Below, piece by piece: positions 56,473-64,000 of a stretch of 64,000 nucleotides of DNA. How positions within the stretch are numbered: position 1 is the stretch's first letter; the number at the start of each line of letters is the position of its first letter. The notes beneath the pieces were generated by a model. The model searched no databases and had not been told where the DNA came from. It was given only the letters and a program-made list of their open reading frames with translations. The stretch covers positions 1 through 64,000 of the forward strand of contig NZ_JAEUGD010000053.1 in the NCBI RefSeq assembly GCF_016775155.1. Direction: 5' to 3'. This DNA is from Fulvivirga marina. Lineage in GTDB: Bacteria; Bacteroidota; Bacteroidia; Cytophagales; Cyclobacteriaceae. The position numbers and the translations under genes are program-made.

Positions 56473-57444
56473 ATGAAAAGAAGAATCGGGAACAGCGACC
56501 TGGAAGTTTTTCCAATCGGATTAGGAACAATGGGAATGTCTGAGTTTTACGGACAAACAAATGAAGAACAGTCTATCAGTACAATTCACAAGGCTATCGA
56601 ACTTGGTGTTGATTTTTTCGATACGGCCGATATGTATGGTAGTGGGCATAACGAAGAGCTTCTGGGCAAAGCTTTAAAAGGCAAGTTTGATAAAATTACC
56701 CTTGCTACAAAATTTGCAAATATGCGTGGGCCAAACGGTGAGTTTTTAGGCATAAACGGTAAGCCTGAGTATGTTAGGCAAGCCTGTGAAGCTAGCTTAA
56801 AAAGGTTGGGTATTGATACAATAGATCTGTATTATTATCACAGGGTTGATCCTGAAGTTCCAATTGAGGAAACTGTTGGTGCAATGGCAGAGCTTGTAAA
56901 AGAAGGAAAAGTGAGATATCTGGGACTTTCGGAGGTTAATGGAGAAACACTACGAAGAGCCCATGCCGTCCATCCCATTTCTGCTGTCCAATCGGAATAT
57001 TCAATCTGGACACGAGATATTGAAGAAGCAAACTTGAAAGAATGCCGTGAATTGGGTGTTACCACAGTTGCTTACAGTCCGTTGGGCAGAGGTATCTTAA
57101 CCGGGAAATTCAATAAAATAGAAGACCCTAATGATTACAGGTATCATTTACCCAGAATGCAAACAGAAAATTTTAATTCAAATAAAAAGATAGTTGAAAA
57201 GGTAGAAGAAATTGCGGCTTCAAAAAATGCAAAAGCTTCGCAGATTGCTCTCGCCTGGGTTTTGGCAAAAGGCAAAGATATTATTCCTATTCCAGGCACC
57301 AAACGGGAAAAATATTTGATTGAAAATCTGGGGGCTCTTAAAATTGAATTAACCAACGACGAAATAAGTGCATTGGATGAATTATACGGGCTTGTAAAAG
57401 GTAATCGTTACGATGACTACTCCATGACCAGTACACTACAATAA
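56473..57444 (+). CDS. aldo/keto reductase
   Basis: 323 aa, usual length. It is NADPH-dependent, cytoplasmic, with a (beta/alpha)8 barrel. The catalytic tetrad is visible as D50 (FFDTADMYG), Y55, K80 (LATKFA) and H123 (LYYYHRVDP). The cofactor end has [19 protein letters not shown], typical of this family (YakC/AKR13-like). Substrate could be aldehydes, including methylglyoxal or quinones, but cannot be read from the sequence. Controlled, probably, by the AraC gene upstream. It starts ATG 56473. Confidence 0.92.
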   Translation: MKRRIGNSDLEVFPIGLGTMGMSEFYGQTNEEQSISTIHKAIELGVDFFDTADMYGSGHNEELLGKALKGKFDKITLATKFANMRGPNGEFLGINGKPEYVRQACEASLKRLGIDTIDLYYYHRVDPEVPIEETVGAMAELVKEGKVRYLGLSEVNGETLRRAHAVHPISAVQSEYSIWTRDIEEANLKECRELGVTTVAYSPLGRGILTGKFNKIEDPNDYRYHLPRMQTENFNSNKKIVEKVEEIAASKNAKASQIALAWVLAKGKDIIPIPGTKREKYLIENLGALKIELTNDEISALDELYGLVKGNRYDDYSMTSTLQ

Positions 57445-57570
57445 AATTGTTAGGTGACTTATGTAACCCATTAAAGAAAAATGTTGAATAGGTCATTTAT
57501 TGCGGTTACTATTAAAGCTGTTGATTGTGGTAAAGCCATGGGCGGGTTTGCGCAGGGGCTTTTCCATGGT

Positions 57571-57669
57571 TCACAGCTTTCTCCAGTATATAGCTAATGC
57601 CTCATGGTTAAAGTCGTCAGTGATGTTTAATATGCTGTGTTTTCTGCCGTCAGTTATAACCTCGCCCAT
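57571..57669 (-). pseudogene. remnant of an IS3-family transposase (orfB)
   Basis: The minus strand reads MGEVITDGRKHSILNITDDF followed by NHEALAIYWRKL and a stop. This is the start of the DDE catalytic core of IS3-type transposases, whose usual form is WSMDFMxD...DGRKxRxLNVxDD.NREAL. Flanking bases to about 57510 and 57770 look like further frame-shifted pieces. No ends or direct repeats are visible, so it is a fragment. It fills the 592-bp gap before the subtilisin-like gene; the rest of that gap holds nothing I recognise. Confidence 0.6.
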
Positions 57670-58036
57670 AAAATGATGCTTCCTGCATCATTCTTTGCAA
57701 ATCGTTTGATGGCTACTTTTCCTCATCTGGAAGAAGCACCTGTAATTCGACATATGCTTTGCTTTTTAATGATATGACAGGGCATATCTTTCCACTCCGG
57801 ATGGATGAATACATTTTTCGGATTATAGGGTAATGGACACAAATCACTACCTGATCCTGCTTGAAAACAAACAGCATTCAGATTGATCATATTGCACCCC
57901 CTGCTTAATTCAATATCGGTTTATGATAACAATCCAAGTGGCTGACGATGGACATCATTGACTGCAATAGTGAAAAATCAAGTACTTGCACATAGCCAGT
58001 AATAAAGGCGATTAATTCAACTAAATTTTCTTTATT

Positions 58037-60445
58037 ATGAAAAACCAACATAACCTAAGTTGTTTTACTCTAGATCAGAGGAGAAAAACACGTCCGTACA
58101 TGAATGGCCATGGCAAGATAAAGCCCTATAGCGGTTTTATCATTGCCAGGTTTTCAGATCAGTTCGCATATATGGAGGGCGAGGACATCAAGGACTTCGC
58201 CAAAAAGAATAAAATAGATAGAATCTCAGCTTTACTGGAGAAACACCCACCAAGATCTGTGAGAAGAAGTATTAAGAGTGTGCCAGTATCACGGCTGAAG
58301 GAACTCGAAACTAAAGCCCAAAACTCAGACCTACCGCCTCTTAATAGCCTTTCTAATTACTGGAGACTAGACTACCGTAACTATGAAGGTGACCTTGATG
58401 AACTGGTGCAGGCATATCAGGATACATTTGAGATAGAGGTGGCGTACAAGGAATACTCTGTAACTGACCCGGTGATCAATGCAGCGGATGATACACTGGC
58501 AGCGCAACAAGGGTATTTGGAAGCAGCTCCGGATGGTATTGATGCAAGGTGGGCATGGACTCAGCCCAACAGCGAAGGTGTCGGGGTAGGACTCGTCGAC
58601 CTGGAGCAAGGCTGGATACCCGGGCATGAAGATTTGACTGCTGCTGGTCCTGCTCTGGTATTCAATGATAATCGGCACGGTGTAGGAACCTATCTCGGTG
58701 ACCACGGTACGGCTGTGCTGGGAGAAATCATAGGAGTTGATAATACCAGAGGGGTTGTAGGTATTGCTCCCTCTGTCAACTTTGTGAAAATGGTTTCTCA
58801 CTACGAAGCCGCTACGGGCACGGCGCTGCATGTAGCTGATGCCATTGTAGCAGCCATTACCAATATGAATGCCGGAGACGTGCTGTTGCTTGAAGTGCAA
58901 AGAAATTATTTTCCTACAGAAACAGATAGCGCTGATTTTGATGCCATTCGTTTGGCCGTAGCTAACGGTATCGTTGTGGTTGAAGCTGCAGGTAACGGCA
59001 ACAATGACCTGGATCTGTGGGTGAATGGTGCCGGTTTAAGCATTTTAAATAGGAGTAGTATGGATTTCCGTGACTCAGGAGCCATTATGGTAGGAGCTTC
59101 TACAGCAGCATTGCCGCATAACAGGGCATGGTTCTCCAATTACGGTACACGCATCGATTGTTACGCATGGGGAGAAGAAATTGTGACCTCCGGCTATAGC
59201 AACCGTCAGGGAAATACATCATTGGGAGGCGAAACTACCGGAACCTATAATGATGACTACACCAGCACCTTTGGAGGTACCAGCGGAGCTTCACCAATTA
59301 TTGTTGGAGCAGCCCTAACCTTGCAGGGCATGTATAAGGCCACAGCACTCACTCTTCTGTCGCCCCTGCAAATGCGGTCTCTGCTGGCAGATCCGGTTAC
59401 GGGTACCCCGCAAGGAGTAGCAGTAGCAGGTAATATAGGCGTGATGCCCGATTTAAGAGCTATTATCGAGAATACACTGGAACTTACGGCTGACGTTTAT
59501 ATGAGAGATTATGTAGGTGATATCGGAGTGGTACCTAGTACCGGAGCAATAAGTGCAAGCCCTGACATTATCGTTGCGTCAGCCCTCGTAGCTGACCCTA
59601 CAGTAGCTTTTGGAGAAGGTAGTGGTACCGAAAACTCAAATACGCTTGGCTATACGGTTGAGTTTGGCCAGGACAACTACATCTATGTGCGGGTGAAAAA
59701 CAGGGGAGGCAGCGATGCCAATGGTGTTACTTCTACCGTGTACTGGAGTGAAGTATCCACATTGGTCACTCCCAACATGTGGAACCTCATAGGTACATCA
59801 AGTCCGGTTAACGTTCCGGTAGGGGATACACTTGTGGTTACTGACCCGATAACCTGGGCAAGTGCCGATATTCCTGCCACCGGGCACTATTGTTTTGTGG
59901 GTATTTTGAACCATTCGCAGGATAGCGCTCCTCCGATTCCGGGTCCTGCCAACTTCGACTGGGATGATTTTACCAATTTCATTCGTAATTACAACAATGT
60001 GACCTGGAGAAACTTCAATGTAGTAGATGTTGACCCCAGCGAACCAAATGTTGCCATGGAGTTCAATATTACCGGTGCACCTGACAAGAGAAGGTACTTT
60101 GATCTGGAGTTGCAAAGAGCACTGCCTCGGGGAGCAAACCTTTGGCTGGAACTTCCATATAACTTGTATGCCGCAATGAACATCAAAGGCATAGAGGCTA
60201 AAATTGATAGAAGGAAGTTGTTGGCTAAAGTACTATTGCCTAACCTTAAAAGGATCAGGCTGTGCAATTTACTACTTCCTAAAGGAGCCAAGTATAAGTG
60301 CAGATTCATTGTATCTGGTGGTAGAGGATTCGAGAATGGAGTACACCAGGTTGCCATCAGGCAAATTTCTAAAAAGCTGGAGGTGGGCCGCATTAGCTGG
60401 GCCATCAGACCTGAACAGCGTAAACGAAGTAAAAAAGGAAAGTAA
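58037..60445 (+). CDS. subtilisin-like (S8) serine protease
   Basis: 802 aa. The triad is D188 (GVGLVDLEQGW), H223 (GDHGTAVLGEI) and S416 (FGGTSGASPI), with N320 (EAAGNGNN) in the oxyanion position. The first ~165 residues resemble an unusual propeptide, with a basic RRKTRPYMNGHGKIKPYSG near the start. After the catalytic domain, about 480-640 is a beta-rich CARDB-like region (YIYVRVKNRGGSDANGV), and the tail is Lys/Arg-rich (KRIRLCNLLLPKGAKYKCRF and RKRSKKGK). No signal peptide or T9SS domain is visible, which is odd for an S8 protease; it may be intracellular or delivered by another route. A strong terminator follows. Confidence 0.85.
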   Translation: MKNQHNLSCFTLDQRRKTRPYMNGHGKIKPYSGFIIARFSDQFAYMEGEDIKDFAKKNKIDRISALLEKHPPRSVRRSIKSVPVSRLKELETKAQNSDLPPLNSLSNYWRLDYRNYEGDLDELVQAYQDTFEIEVAYKEYSVTDPVINAADDTLAAQQGYLEAAPDGIDARWAWTQPNSEGVGVGLVDLEQGWIPGHEDLTAAGPALVFNDNRHGVGTYLGDHGTAVLGEIIGVDNTRGVVGIAPSVNFVKMVSHYEAATGTALHVADAIVAAITNMNAGDVLLLEVQRNYFPTETDSADFDAIRLAVANGIVVVEAAGNGNNDLDLWVNGAGLSILNRSSMDFRDSGAIMVGASTAALPHNRAWFSNYGTRIDCYAWGEEIVTSGYSNRQGNTSLGGETTGTYNDDYTSTFGGTSGASPIIVGAALTLQGMYKATALTLLSPLQMRSLLADPVTGTPQGVAVAGNIGVMPDLRAIIENTLELTADVYMRDYVGDIGVVPSTGAISASPDIIVASALVADPTVAFGEGSGTENSNTLGYTVEFGQDNYIYVRVKNRGGSDANGVTSTVYWSEVSTLVTPNMWNLIGTSSPVNVPVGDTLVVTDPITWASADIPATGHYCFVGILNHSQDSAPPIPGPANFDWDDFTNFIRNYNNVTWRNFNVVDVDPSEPNVAMEFNITGAPDKRRYFDLELQRALPRGANLWLELPYNLYAAMNIKGIEAKIDRRKLLAKVLLPNLKRIRLCNLLLPKGAKYKCRFIVSGGRGFENGVHQVAIRQISKKLEVGRISWAIRPEQRKRSKKGK

Positions 60446-60464
60446 GCCCTGATTAATTGACTTT

Positions 60465-60519
60465 AGCCGCTCGCCCCCTTGTAGCGTAAGTACTTTGCTA
60501 CAAGGGGTAGCGGCTTTTT
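60465..60519 (+). terminator. strong Rho-independent terminator
   Basis: A long stem (agccgctcgccccctt with gtagc, pairing with gctacaagggg and tagcggct) around a gtaagtacttt loop is followed by TTTTT. It is 20 bp past the protease stop codon. The rest of the gap to 60719 holds no feature I can support. Confidence 0.85.
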
Positions 60520-60719
60520 ATTTATTCAAACAATTGACCAACATGGTGTTAATAAAAAACATATTCTTAAATACTAACCGAATCAATATTCACCTGTTGT
60601 ATGTAATATGGACGATCGCAGTGCACCTATACTGAATAATGATTGGAAGCCTGTGCGTGCTTTTGGGCTAGTTTTCTTTATCAGGTGGCGTGGTCGTTTT
60701 TAAGAGTAAGCAAATTATT

Positions 60720-62282
60720 ATGAAGAAGAAAATTGACAGTTTGCTATGTGACCTTGATGGAGTACTGACCAAAACAGCCGATCTCCATGCCAGAGCGTGG
60801 AAGCTATTGTTTGATGATTTATTAGAGCAGGCATCAGAAGGAACCCTGGGAGTAGGGCAGAAGTTTGTTATTGCTACGGATTATCCAAAATTTATAGATG
60901 GGAAACCCCGCCTTGAAGGCATTAGAAGTTACCTGAAGGCTCGGAAACTGGATATTCCCGAAGGAGATAAGGATGACCCCGCGGAAATGAAAACGGTCCA
61001 TGGCCTGGGCAAAAAAAAGAACCAGCTTTTCCATAAATTGCTGAATGCAGAAGGAGTGAAAATATATGCGGCCTCAATCAAGGCAATTACAGCATGGAAA
61101 AACAAAGGTTTAAAAATAGCTGTGGTTTCTTCCAGTAAAAATTGCCTGTCTATACTGCAATCTGCTGGCATTGAACAGTTGTTTGATGCCATTGTGGATG
61201 GCAATGTTGCACAGGAAAAAGGTCTGGCCGGCAAACCCGAACCAGATGTCTTTTTATACGCAGCCTTCTTGCTTCAAACCAACCCGAAAAATGCTGCAGT
61301 GGCGGAAGATGCAGCAGTAGGTATTGAAGCTGCAAAGCGTGGAAAGTTTGCATTGTCCATCGGTATTTTGAAGGAAAATAACGCCCGCATTCTCTTGAAA
61401 TCCGAAGCAGATGTGACAGTCAGAGACCTTAGCGAGATTACCTATACAGGAGAAAGCATGAGATATCCGCTATCCCTTGAAAAACTTGATCATGCCTGTT
61501 TAAGTGAGTACCACATAAGCAGATCATTACAACTCTATGAACCGGTTTTCTTCTTTGATTATGATGGTACACTAACCCCTATTGTAGCTCACCCGGAAGA
61601 TGCTCTACTCTCACAAGCCACCAGGGAGAGACTCAAGACACTTTCAGAACGGGCCTCCGTAGCTGTAATCAGCGGCCGGGATAAGGATGATGTGAAGAAA
61701 CTGGTAGGGCTGGAGAATATCTTCTATGCGGGGAGCCATGGTTTTGACATAGAAGGCCCCGGCAGTGTCACTCATCATGTTCCTCATGCCCAGGATATCA
61801 TGCGGTCAGTGATAAAAGCAACCGCACTTTTACAGGAAAAATTACAAGCCACTGATGGCGTACAAATAGAACCGAAGAAATTTGCAGTGGCTGTACATTA
61901 CCGTAATACACCAAAGGATCTTTGGCAGGAGGTCAGGGAGGTATGCCAGCAGGTCGCTGACCAATTTTCAAACCTTAAAAACAGTGAAGGTAAAATGGTT
62001 ATGGAGTTACGCCCTGATGTAGACTGGGATAAGGGCAAAGCCATGGAATGGGTGGCCGGTAAACTGGGCGTTCAATCACCTCAATTTCATTATTTTTATA
62101 TGGGCGATGACTTCACAGATGAAGATGCCTTTAGAGCCTTGCCAGAAAATGGGACCGGTATTTTGGTGGGGAGCCATGAAGGCTATACCTATGCAGACTA
62201 CCATGTCAAAGGCCCTGAAGAAATAGACCAGCTACTTACGAGTTTCATCAATATTATTCAAAAACACCGAATGGATGTCTGA
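60720..62282 (+). CDS. fusion of beta-phosphoglucomutase-like HAD and trehalose-6-phosphate phosphatase (OtsB-like)
   Basis: 520 aa from ATG 60720 (the frame is open to 60690, but MKKKIDSLLCDLDGVLTK is the normal HAD start). The N-terminal half is a beta-phosphoglucomutase-type HAD: nucleophile D in CDLDGVLT, cap with HGLGKKKNQLFHKL, KAITAWKNKGLKIAVVSSSK and the metal motif (AEDAAVGIEAAKRGK). The C-terminal half, from about 275, is an OtsB-type phosphatase: FFDYDGTLTPIVAHPEDALL, VISGRDKDDVKKLV, and a metal motif GDDFTDEDAFRAL. The combination interconverts beta-glucose-1-phosphate and glucose-6-phosphate and dephosphorylates trehalose-6-phosphate. It overlaps the next gene by 8 bp. Confidence 0.9.
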   Translation: MKKKIDSLLCDLDGVLTKTADLHARAWKLLFDDLLEQASEGTLGVGQKFVIATDYPKFIDGKPRLEGIRSYLKARKLDIPEGDKDDPAEMKTVHGLGKKKNQLFHKLLNAEGVKIYAASIKAITAWKNKGLKIAVVSSSKNCLSILQSAGIEQLFDAIVDGNVAQEKGLAGKPEPDVFLYAAFLLQTNPKNAAVAEDAAVGIEAAKRGKFALSIGILKENNARILLKSEADVTVRDLSEITYTGESMRYPLSLEKLDHACLSEYHISRSLQLYEPVFFFDYDGTLTPIVAHPEDALLSQATRERLKTLSERASVAVISGRDKDDVKKLVGLENIFYAGSHGFDIEGPGSVTHHVPHAQDIMRSVIKATALLQEKLQATDGVQIEPKKFAVAVHYRNTPKDLWQEVREVCQQVADQFSNLKNSEGKMVMELRPDVDWDKGKAMEWVAGKLGVQSPQFHYFYMGDDFTDEDAFRALPENGTGILVGSHEGYTYADYHVKGPEEIDQLLTSFINIIQKHRMDV

Positions 62283-64000
62283 CTGGAAACTAATATATAC
62301 CGATTTGAAAAAGGAGCAGGAAGGGCTCAGGGAGTCTCTTTGCGCCCTTGGTAACGGCTATTTTGCCACCAGAGGTGCGGCAGAGGAGTCAGAAGCAGAC
62401 GGAGTACATTACCCGGGGACCTACCTGGCAGGGGGTTATAACCGGCTCAAATCAGAATTGGCAGGTAAAACAATTGAAAATGAGGACCTGGTCAATTGGC
62501 CCAACTGGCTACCCCTGAGCTTCAGGCTGGAAAATGACAAAAACTGGTTCCGTTTGGAAACCAAACAAGTGCTGAGCTACCGGCAAGAACTCGATCTTTC
62601 AGAGGGCCTTTTCAGGCGTGAGATGCATGTTAGGGACGAAAAAAACAGAGAAACAAGGATACTAAGTACCAGGATGGTAAGTATGGATAATCCTCATCTG
62701 GCTGCTATCCGGTGGGAATTTGAGCCTGTAAATTGGTCGGGAACGGTTATGATACGCTCTGCAATTGATGGCTCCGTAAAAAATGAAGGAGTGAAGCGGT
62801 ATCAGGCATTGAATAGCCAACACCTGAAAATTATTGAGCAAGGAGAAACGGACGATGTTATTTACCTTTTGGTTCAAAGTAACCAATCCCGAATTTATAT
62901 GGCTCAGGCGGCCAGGTGTCAGGTATTTTTTAAGAACAAAAGTGTAGCAACAAAGCGGGAATCGTTGCAGGAGGAAGGGAAAATCTCCGAACGGCTTTCC
63001 TTTCATGTTTCGCAAGGAAAAACAGTTAAAATTGAAAAGATAGTGGTACTCTCAACCTCCAAAGACCGGGCTACAAGTGACCCGCTAGACAATGCCCTGG
63101 AGGTGCTTTGTGACGAACCCGACTTTTCAACGTTGCAGGCAAGGCATTCAAGGGCATGGAAAAGGTTATGGAAGCAGTTTGGGATATCTCTAAAATCCCG
63201 GGGGAATTCTCAGTTTCTTTTACGGCTTCATATCTTTCATATTCTACAAACCAGCTCCGTACATACCATTGGCCGGGATGTGGGCATACCTGCACGGGGC
63301 TGGCACGGTGAAGCCTACCGTGGCCATATCTTTTGGGATGAGCTTTTTATATTTCCGTTATTGAATTACCGTTTGCCAGACCTCACACGCTCTTTATTGC
63401 TCTATCGTTACTACCGGCTGCGGGCAGCAAAAAAACTGGCCGCAAAGGAAGGTTTTGCAGGGGTAATGTTTCCCTGGCAGAGTGGTAGCAGTGGGCGTGA
63501 AGAAAGCCAGGTGATGCATTTGAACCCCAGATCGGGTAAATGGGTCCCGGATAATACTTACTTGCAACGTCATGTGAACCTTGCCATAGCGTATAACATC
63601 TGGCAATACTATGAGGTGACGGGCGACATGAACTTTATGAAATACTATGGGGTTGAAATGCTCCTCGAGATAGCCCGTTTCTTTGCCGGAATTACTACCT
63701 GGAGTGAATCCAAACAGCGCTATGAGATCAGAAAAGTAGTTGGGCCTGATGAATTCCACACGGCTTACCCCGAAAGTAACGAGCCTGGGATCGATAACAA
63801 TGCTTATACCAATGTGGTAACTTCCTGGCTCTTCTCTCATGCTTTGAAGGCATTTGACATTATTGACACTTCCCGTCAGGAAACATTGAAACAAAAGCTA
63901 CAGGTAGATGACCGGGAATTTCGAAAATGGGAAGAAATAAGTAAGAAGCTTTTCGTACCATTTATGGAAGAAGGGATTATTGCCCAGTTTGAGGGCTATG
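62275..64000 (+). CDS. glycoside hydrolase family 65 phosphorylase (3' end outside window)
   Basis: Open from ATG 62275 to the end of the window (575 codons visible). Start MSDWKLIYTDLKKEQEGLRE, then LCALGNGYFATRGA, the standard GH65 N-terminal opening. The catalytic acid is E493 in GPDEFHTAYPESNEPGIDNN; HGEAYRGHIFWDELF is the conserved (alpha/alpha)6-barrel motif. GH65 enzymes phosphorolyse trehalose, maltose, kojibiose or nigerose, mostly giving beta-glucose-1-phosphate. The overlap with the phosphoglucomutase/phosphatase fusion means the product flows directly to glucose-6-phosphate, so a trehalose or trehalose-phosphate substrate is most likely. The exact substrate is unproven. Confidence 0.9.
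   Translation, partial: MSDWKLIYTDLKKEQEGLRESLCALGNGYFATRGAAEESEADGVHYPGTYLAGGYNRLKSELAGKTIENEDLVNWPNWLPLSFRLENDKNWFRLETKQVLSYRQELDLSEGLFRREMHVRDEKNRETRILSTRMVSMDNPHLAAIRWEFEPVNWSGTVMIRSAIDGSVKNEGVKRYQALNSQHLKIIEQGETDDVIYLLVQSNQSRIYMAQAARCQVFFKNKSVATKRESLQEEGKISERLSFHVSQGKTVKIEKIVVLSTSKDRATSDPLDNALEVLCDEPDFSTLQARHSRAWKRLWKQFGISLKSRGNSQFLLRLHIFHILQTSSVHTIGRDVGIPARGWHGEAYRGHIFWDELFIFPLLNYRLPDLTRSLLLYRYYRLRAAKKLAAKEGFAGVMFPWQSGSSGREESQVMHLNPRSGKWVPDNTYLQRHVNLAIAYNIWQYYEVTGDMNFMKYYGVEMLLEIARFFAGITTWSESKQRYEIRKVVGPDEFHTAYPESNEPGIDNNAYTNVVTSWLFSHALKAFDIIDTSRQETLKQKLQVDDREFRKWEEISKKLFVPFMEEGIIAQFEGY

Noticed and set aside
58367-58900. 177-codon minus-strand frame inside the subtilisin-like gene
   Set aside because: Antisense to a gene with a complete catalytic triad; no independent support.
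1-64000. CRISPR arrays, rRNA, tRNA or complete insertion sequences
   Set aside because: I saw no regularly spaced direct repeats with unique spacers, no rRNA-like blocks and no cloverleaf I could assemble. The only transposase sequence is fragmentary.

Overview
The window reads as part of a Bacteroidota chromosome, most likely the Cytophagales side of the phylum. A protease at 47-51 kb ends in a type IX secretion C-terminal sorting domain. Many short lipoproteins carry an (F/L/A)xSC lipobox. Start codons lack clear Shine-Dalgarno sequences. Enlarged RHS/Tc proteins with DxNGDG repeats are present. This assignment is by inspection only.

Layout. (1) 1-7.1 kb: the 3' part of a TcB/SpvB-RHS-like protein whose tip is a SleB-type murein hydrolase, then a lipoprotein that is the natural immunity candidate, a decayed second immunity-like gene, and a lipocalin-like lipoprotein. 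(2) 7.2-26.1 kb, minus strand: a Tc (ABC) toxin operon. A 2636-aa fused TcB-TcC protein with an unrecognised C-terminal effector precedes a 3510-aa TcA-like protein carrying PA14, VRP1 and neuraminidase-like regions. (3) 26.6-29.3 kb, plus strand: a compact three-gene locus, the most interesting part of the window. It encodes a 2OG-Fe(II) oxygenase-like protein, an 86-aa peptide with a duplicated 13-residue motif, and a cobalamin-binding radical SAM protein of the RiPP-maturase type. I read this as an undescribed RiPP (modified peptide) pathway. (4) 29.3-32.3 kb, minus: a two-gene unit, a helical protein and a protein with a C-terminal jacalin-like lectin domain, possibly a binary toxin. (5) 33-38.5 kb: single accessory genes (FAD monooxygenase, 1-Cys peroxiredoxin, serine hydrolase, TIKI/TraB-like lipoprotein) separated by gene remnants, a duplicated 60-bp structured repeat and attC-like inverted-repeat elements. 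This looks like a cassette or decay zone, visibly A+T richer than its surroundings. (6) 38.8-45.4 kb, minus: a heavy-metal efflux operon (His-rich protein, TolC/CzcC, His-rich lipoprotein, CzcB-like adaptor, CusA/CzcA-like pump). (7) 45.9-57.4 kb, plus: zinc-ribbon membrane protein, secreted trypsin-like protease, META lipoprotein, an alpha/beta hydrolase fused to a degenerate cyclase and an AraC DNA-binding domain, a helical-bundle protein, and an AraC regulator next to an aldo/keto reductase. (8) 57.5-64 kb: IS3 transposase remnant, subtilisin-like protease, and a sugar-phosphate pair (beta-phosphoglucomutase/trehalose-phosphatase fusion overlapping a GH65 phosphorylase that leaves the window).

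Functional picture: the first 38 kb is accessory, conflict-oriented DNA (RHS tips, Tc toxin, lectin toxin candidate, RiPP locus, gene remnants). The right half is metal resistance, secreted proteolysis and disaccharide metabolism. I saw no rRNA, tRNA, CRISPR array or intact insertion sequence.
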